Below, piece after piece: positions 6,023 through 7,877 of a stretch of 7,877 nucleotides of DNA. The stretch is from an uncultured Treponema sp. (GTDB lineage: Bacteria; Spirochaetota; Spirochaetia; Treponematales; Treponemataceae), in NCBI GenBank assembly GCA_937902445.1, contig CALELJ010000202.1, positions 1 to 7,877 of the forward strand, given 5' to 3'. Each line of letters starts with the position of its first letter. Within the stretch, counting starts at the first letter, position 1. Below the pieces are notes generated by a model, which saw only the letters and a list, made by a program, of their open reading frames with translations, was not told the origin of the DNA and made no database searches. The translations under genes were made by a program, and so were the position numbers.

Positions 6023-6960
6023 TGCTTCTTTTATTGTATACACTTACGTTTGCTTCCGTGCTCATGCTGGTTGCCCTTGGCGGATGTTTCTCAGAACACT
6101 CAGGTGTCATAAACATCGGACTTGAGGGAATCATGGTTGCCGGTGCCTTGGGAGGAGCCTTTGCCTTGAGTTCAGTGTCTCCTGAATTTCCAGTATTTGC
6201 CGCCGTTCTATATGTTGCCATTTCAAGCATTCTTTTTGGAACTGTGTACTCCCTTATGCTTGCCGTCGCAGCAGTAAACTACAATGCCGACCAGACCCTC
6301 GTCGGAACTGCCATGAATCTTCTGGCCACTGCCCTTGCCTGTATCATCGTCAGAACTGTGAACATGTCATCAGATCCTGATAACGTTACGACCACGATAA
6401 AATTCATTCAGCAGAAAGAATTGATGTCAATTTCCATCTTCGGTTTTGAACTCAGCTGGTTTGTAATTATCGCTGCATTGCTTCTGGCACTGTCATATGT
6501 TCTTTTGTATAAGACAAAGTTTGGCTTGAGACTTATGGCCTGCGGTGAACATCCACAGGCTGCTGATTCAGTCGGAATCAATGTTTACAAAATGCGATAT
6601 GCCGGAGTATTGATTTCCGGTGGACTCGGTGGCCTTGGTGGTATCGCCTACATCACGTCAGGAGTAAGCCAGTGGAAGTTTGAAAATGGAGTTGCAGGTT
6701 TTGGATTTCTTTCCCTTGCGGTCTTGATTTTCGGTCAGTGGAAGCCCGTAAAAATTGCCCTTGCAGCTCTTCTTTTCGGTTTTTTCAGGGCCCTTTCGAA
6801 CGTGTATTCAGGTTATGGCTTTCTCCAGGAACTTCATCTTCCCGGAACTTTCTACAACATGCTGCCTTACATCATTTCACTTGTAGTCCTTGTGTTTACT
6901 TCAAAGAAGTCCCATGCTCCAAAGGCGGAAGGAATTCCTTACGACAAGGGAATGAGGTGA
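6022..6960 (+). CDS. ABC transporter permease 2 (BPD_transp_2 family, YufQ/NupC-like)
   Basis: This second inner-membrane channel subunit is paralogous to permease 1. The 312-residue protein is almost entirely membrane-spanning and carries the YufQ-type signature HSGVINIGLEGIMVAGALGG (about 28-47). The coupling stretch is KTKFGLRLMACGEHPQAAD (about 164-182), followed by the Gly-rich GGLGGLGG. It ends in a Lys-rich cytoplasmic tail. The start is firm: an excellent AAGGAGGT (6009-6016) sits 5 bases before the ATG, which overlaps the previous stop as TGATG. It is the last gene of the operon. A 16-bp sequence coding for KTKFG is identical in both permeases (5591-5606 and 6511-6526), consistent with their common origin but short enough to reflect codon bias. 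Confidence 0.92.
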   Translation: MLLLLYTLTFASVLMLVALGGCFSEHSGVINIGLEGIMVAGALGGAFALSSVSPEFPVFAAVLYVAISSILFGTVYSLMLAVAAVNYNADQTLVGTAMNLLATALACIIVRTVNMSSDPDNVTTTIKFIQQKELMSISIFGFELSWFVIIAALLLALSYVLLYKTKFGLRLMACGEHPQAADSVGINVYKMRYAGVLISGGLGGLGGIAYITSGVSQWKFENGVAGFGFLSLAVLIFGQWKPVKIALAALLFGFFRALSNVYSGYGFLQELHLPGTFYNMLPYIISLVVLVFTSKKSHAPKAEGIPYDKGMR

Positions 6961-6980
6961 TAAAATTAAGGCTATGCACT

Positions 6981-7019
6981 GAAAAAATAAGGACCCCTTC
7001 GACGTTGCTCAGGGGTCCT
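6981..7019 (-). terminator. Intrinsic terminator downstream of map
   Basis: AGGACCCCT (6990-6998) and AGGGGTCCT (7011-7019) form a perfect 9-bp stem around a 12-base loop. On the minus strand the stem is followed by TATTTTTT (complement of 6982-6989). It lies about 100 bases past the map stop, so the map transcript would carry a long repeat-rich 3' tail. On the plus strand this hairpin lacks a T-run. Confidence 0.8.
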
Positions 7020-7114
7020 AAATTTATAGGATCGGTGAGTGGAGCGTAAGCGAAATCGAATCGTCCTGTGTACGACCTTCGACAGGTTCAGAAATCACTC
7101 AGGGGCCCTTTTTT
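6982..7114 (+). terminator. Probable plus-strand terminator of the ABC operon with a long interrupted loop
   Basis: AGGGGCCC (7101-7108) followed by TTTTTT (7109-7114) is the 3' half of a plus-strand terminator. Its best partner is GGACCCCT (6991-6998), preceded by an A-run at 6982-6987, giving arms with one A-C mismatch and A-T extension. That pairing closes a loop of about 100 bases and competes with the minus-strand terminator hairpin inside it. A classic compact bidirectional terminator may thus have been expanded by repeat sequence. Function on the plus strand is inferred. Confidence 0.5.
6992..7108. repeat. Repeat-like intergenic element: two CCTTCGAC...CTCAGGGG units flanking a central segment
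   Basis: CCTTCGAC occurs at 6996-7003 and 7076-7083, each preceded by GACC within a few bases. CTCAGGGG occurs at 7008-7015 and 7098-7105, each followed by T/C then CCT. The second unit is longer (AGGTTCAGAAATCA inserted). Between them, GGTGAGTGGAG...CGAAATCGAA (7034-7060) resembles an inverted relative of the same motif, and TGAGTG (7036-7041) can pair with CACTCA (7096-7101). Such modules with TTCGAC and CTCAGG resemble dispersed REP-like palindromes; this assignment is by resemblance only. No gene is seen in 6961-7115. Confidence 0.55.
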
Positions 7115-7115
7115 C

Positions 7116-7877
7116 TTATTTAAGGCATGAATTGCCGTTGTAATCCAGGTCCGTAAGGATTTCGTTGTGGTCTTCAAAAACAGCTACAGTGTGTTCTTCG
7201 TGGCAGCTCCATGAACCGTCTGCCGTAACAACAGTCCATTCACTTCCGTCTTCAATCTCAACGTCAGCAGTACCTTCGTTGATCATCGGTTCGATGGCAA
7301 GAACCATTCCTGCCTGAATGCGTGGATTTGGTCCGGAAGAAGGGCAGTTAGGGATGCTTGGATCTTCATGGACTCCAAGACCAACGCCGTGACCGCAGTA
7401 GTCATACACTACGCCGTAGTGGTTTTCTTCTGCGCATATTTTATAGACTGCGTTTGAAATGTCGCTTATTCTGTTTCCTTTCTGACATGCGTTGATTCCT
7501 GCCATGAGACTTTCCCTTGTGATGCGGCAAAGTTTCTGGTGTGCAGGCTTTACGTTTCCTACAAGAACAGTGTGGGTGCTGTCGGAAATGAAGCCGTTGA
7601 GGTTGATTCCGATGTCAAGGGAAACAATGTCACCGTCCTTTACGATTTTTTTTCTGGACGGAACTCCGTGGATGACCTGGTTGTTGATGCTGATGCAGGC
7701 ACATCCCGGAAAGTTTTCTTCATACCATGCCGGTACTCCACCAAACTTGCGGACGAATTCACAGCACCAGTCGTCGATTTCCTTTGTGCTGATGCCAGGT
7801 TTTACACGTGGAATTATTTCGTTGAAAAGATCTGCAAGAAGATGGCAGCTCTTTCTGATTCCGTTAATCTGATCTTC
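7116..7877 (-). CDS. map: Type I methionine aminopeptidase, 5' end beyond the window
   Basis: This cytoplasmic metalloprotease removes the initiator methionine from new proteins. The visible 253 residues run from the right edge (starting EDQINGIRKS) to a TAA at 7116-7118. By alignment with the 264-residue E. coli enzyme only about nine N-terminal residues are missing, so the start codon lies just outside. All catalytic residues are present, counted from the first visible residue: His70 (VIHGVP), the metal ligands Asp88 (SLDIG), Asp99 (SDSTHT), His163 (CGHGVG), Glu196 (AIEP) and Glu228 (EEHT). The ATG at 7505 is an internal Met. The gene converges on the ABC operon. Promoter and upstream neighbour cannot be seen. 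Identification is very secure. Confidence 0.96.
   Translation of the reverse strand, partial: EDQINGIRKSCHLLADLFNEIIPRVKPGISTKEIDDWCCEFVRKFGGVPAWYEENFPGCACISINNQVIHGVPSRKKIVKDGDIVSLDIGINLNGFISDSTHTVLVGNVKPAHQKLCRITRESLMAGINACQKGNRISDISNAVYKICAEENHYGVVYDYCGHGVGLGVHEDPSIPNCPSSGPNPRIQAGMVLAIEPMINEGTADVEIEDGSEWTVVTADGSWSCHEEHTVAVFEDHNEILTDLDYNGNSCLK

Noticed and set aside
5591..6526. The shared 16-bp AAGACAAAGTTTGGCT in both permeases as a functional repeat
   Set aside because: It encodes the same KTKFG coupling-loop residues in paralogous genes, so common ancestry and shared codon bias explain it.

Overview
This window looks like a spirochaete chromosome, most likely a host-associated Treponema. 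The case rests on a Bmp/PnrA-type lipoprotein with a relaxed spirochaetal lipobox, the nucleoside-type ABC transporter next to it, and moderate G+C genes that favour AAG, GAA and CTT. I do not assign a species.

Layout. Positions 1-78 are non-coding and carry an imperfect hairpin around a CTTGA loop. Positions 79-231 hold an in-frame fragment of the helicase region of Mfd (transcription-repair coupling factor). It abuts and overlaps, on the other strand, a truncated A+T-rich gene (203-622, minus) for the first four helices of a 7TM sensor of the histidine-kinase N-terminal type. Together they look like the scar of a rearrangement. A strong terminator (724-761) separates this scar from icd (782-1984, minus), a complete eukaryotic-type NADP isocitrate dehydrogenase. 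icd diverges from a Bmp-family substrate-binding lipoprotein gene (2102-3280, plus). Their predicted promoters lie back to back, with the two -35 boxes one base apart.

After the lipoprotein gene come a terminator and then, within its T-tract, a predicted promoter for a three-gene operon: a double ATPase (3384-4913), permease 1 (4913-6022) and permease 2 (6022-6960). Each junction is a one-base stop/start overlap (TGATG). With the lipoprotein these genes would form a complete ABC importer, probably for nucleosides. The lipoprotein catches the ligand outside the inner membrane, the two permeases form the channel, and the ATPase drives it. The lipoprotein would have its own transcript, which could supply binding protein in excess. 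The ATPase start codon falls where its mRNA is predicted to begin, so it may be leaderless.

The convergent gap at 6961-7115 holds a terminator for each direction, embedded in a repeat-like element with two related copies of a CCTTCGAC...CTCAGGGG unit. The last gene is map (methionine aminopeptidase, minus). It lacks only about nine N-terminal residues, which lie beyond the right edge.

I do not see a new multi-gene system. The points worth a second look are the mfd/7TM scar, the fused terminator-promoter with a possible leaderless start, the back-to-back promoters, and the repeat-loaded bidirectional terminator.
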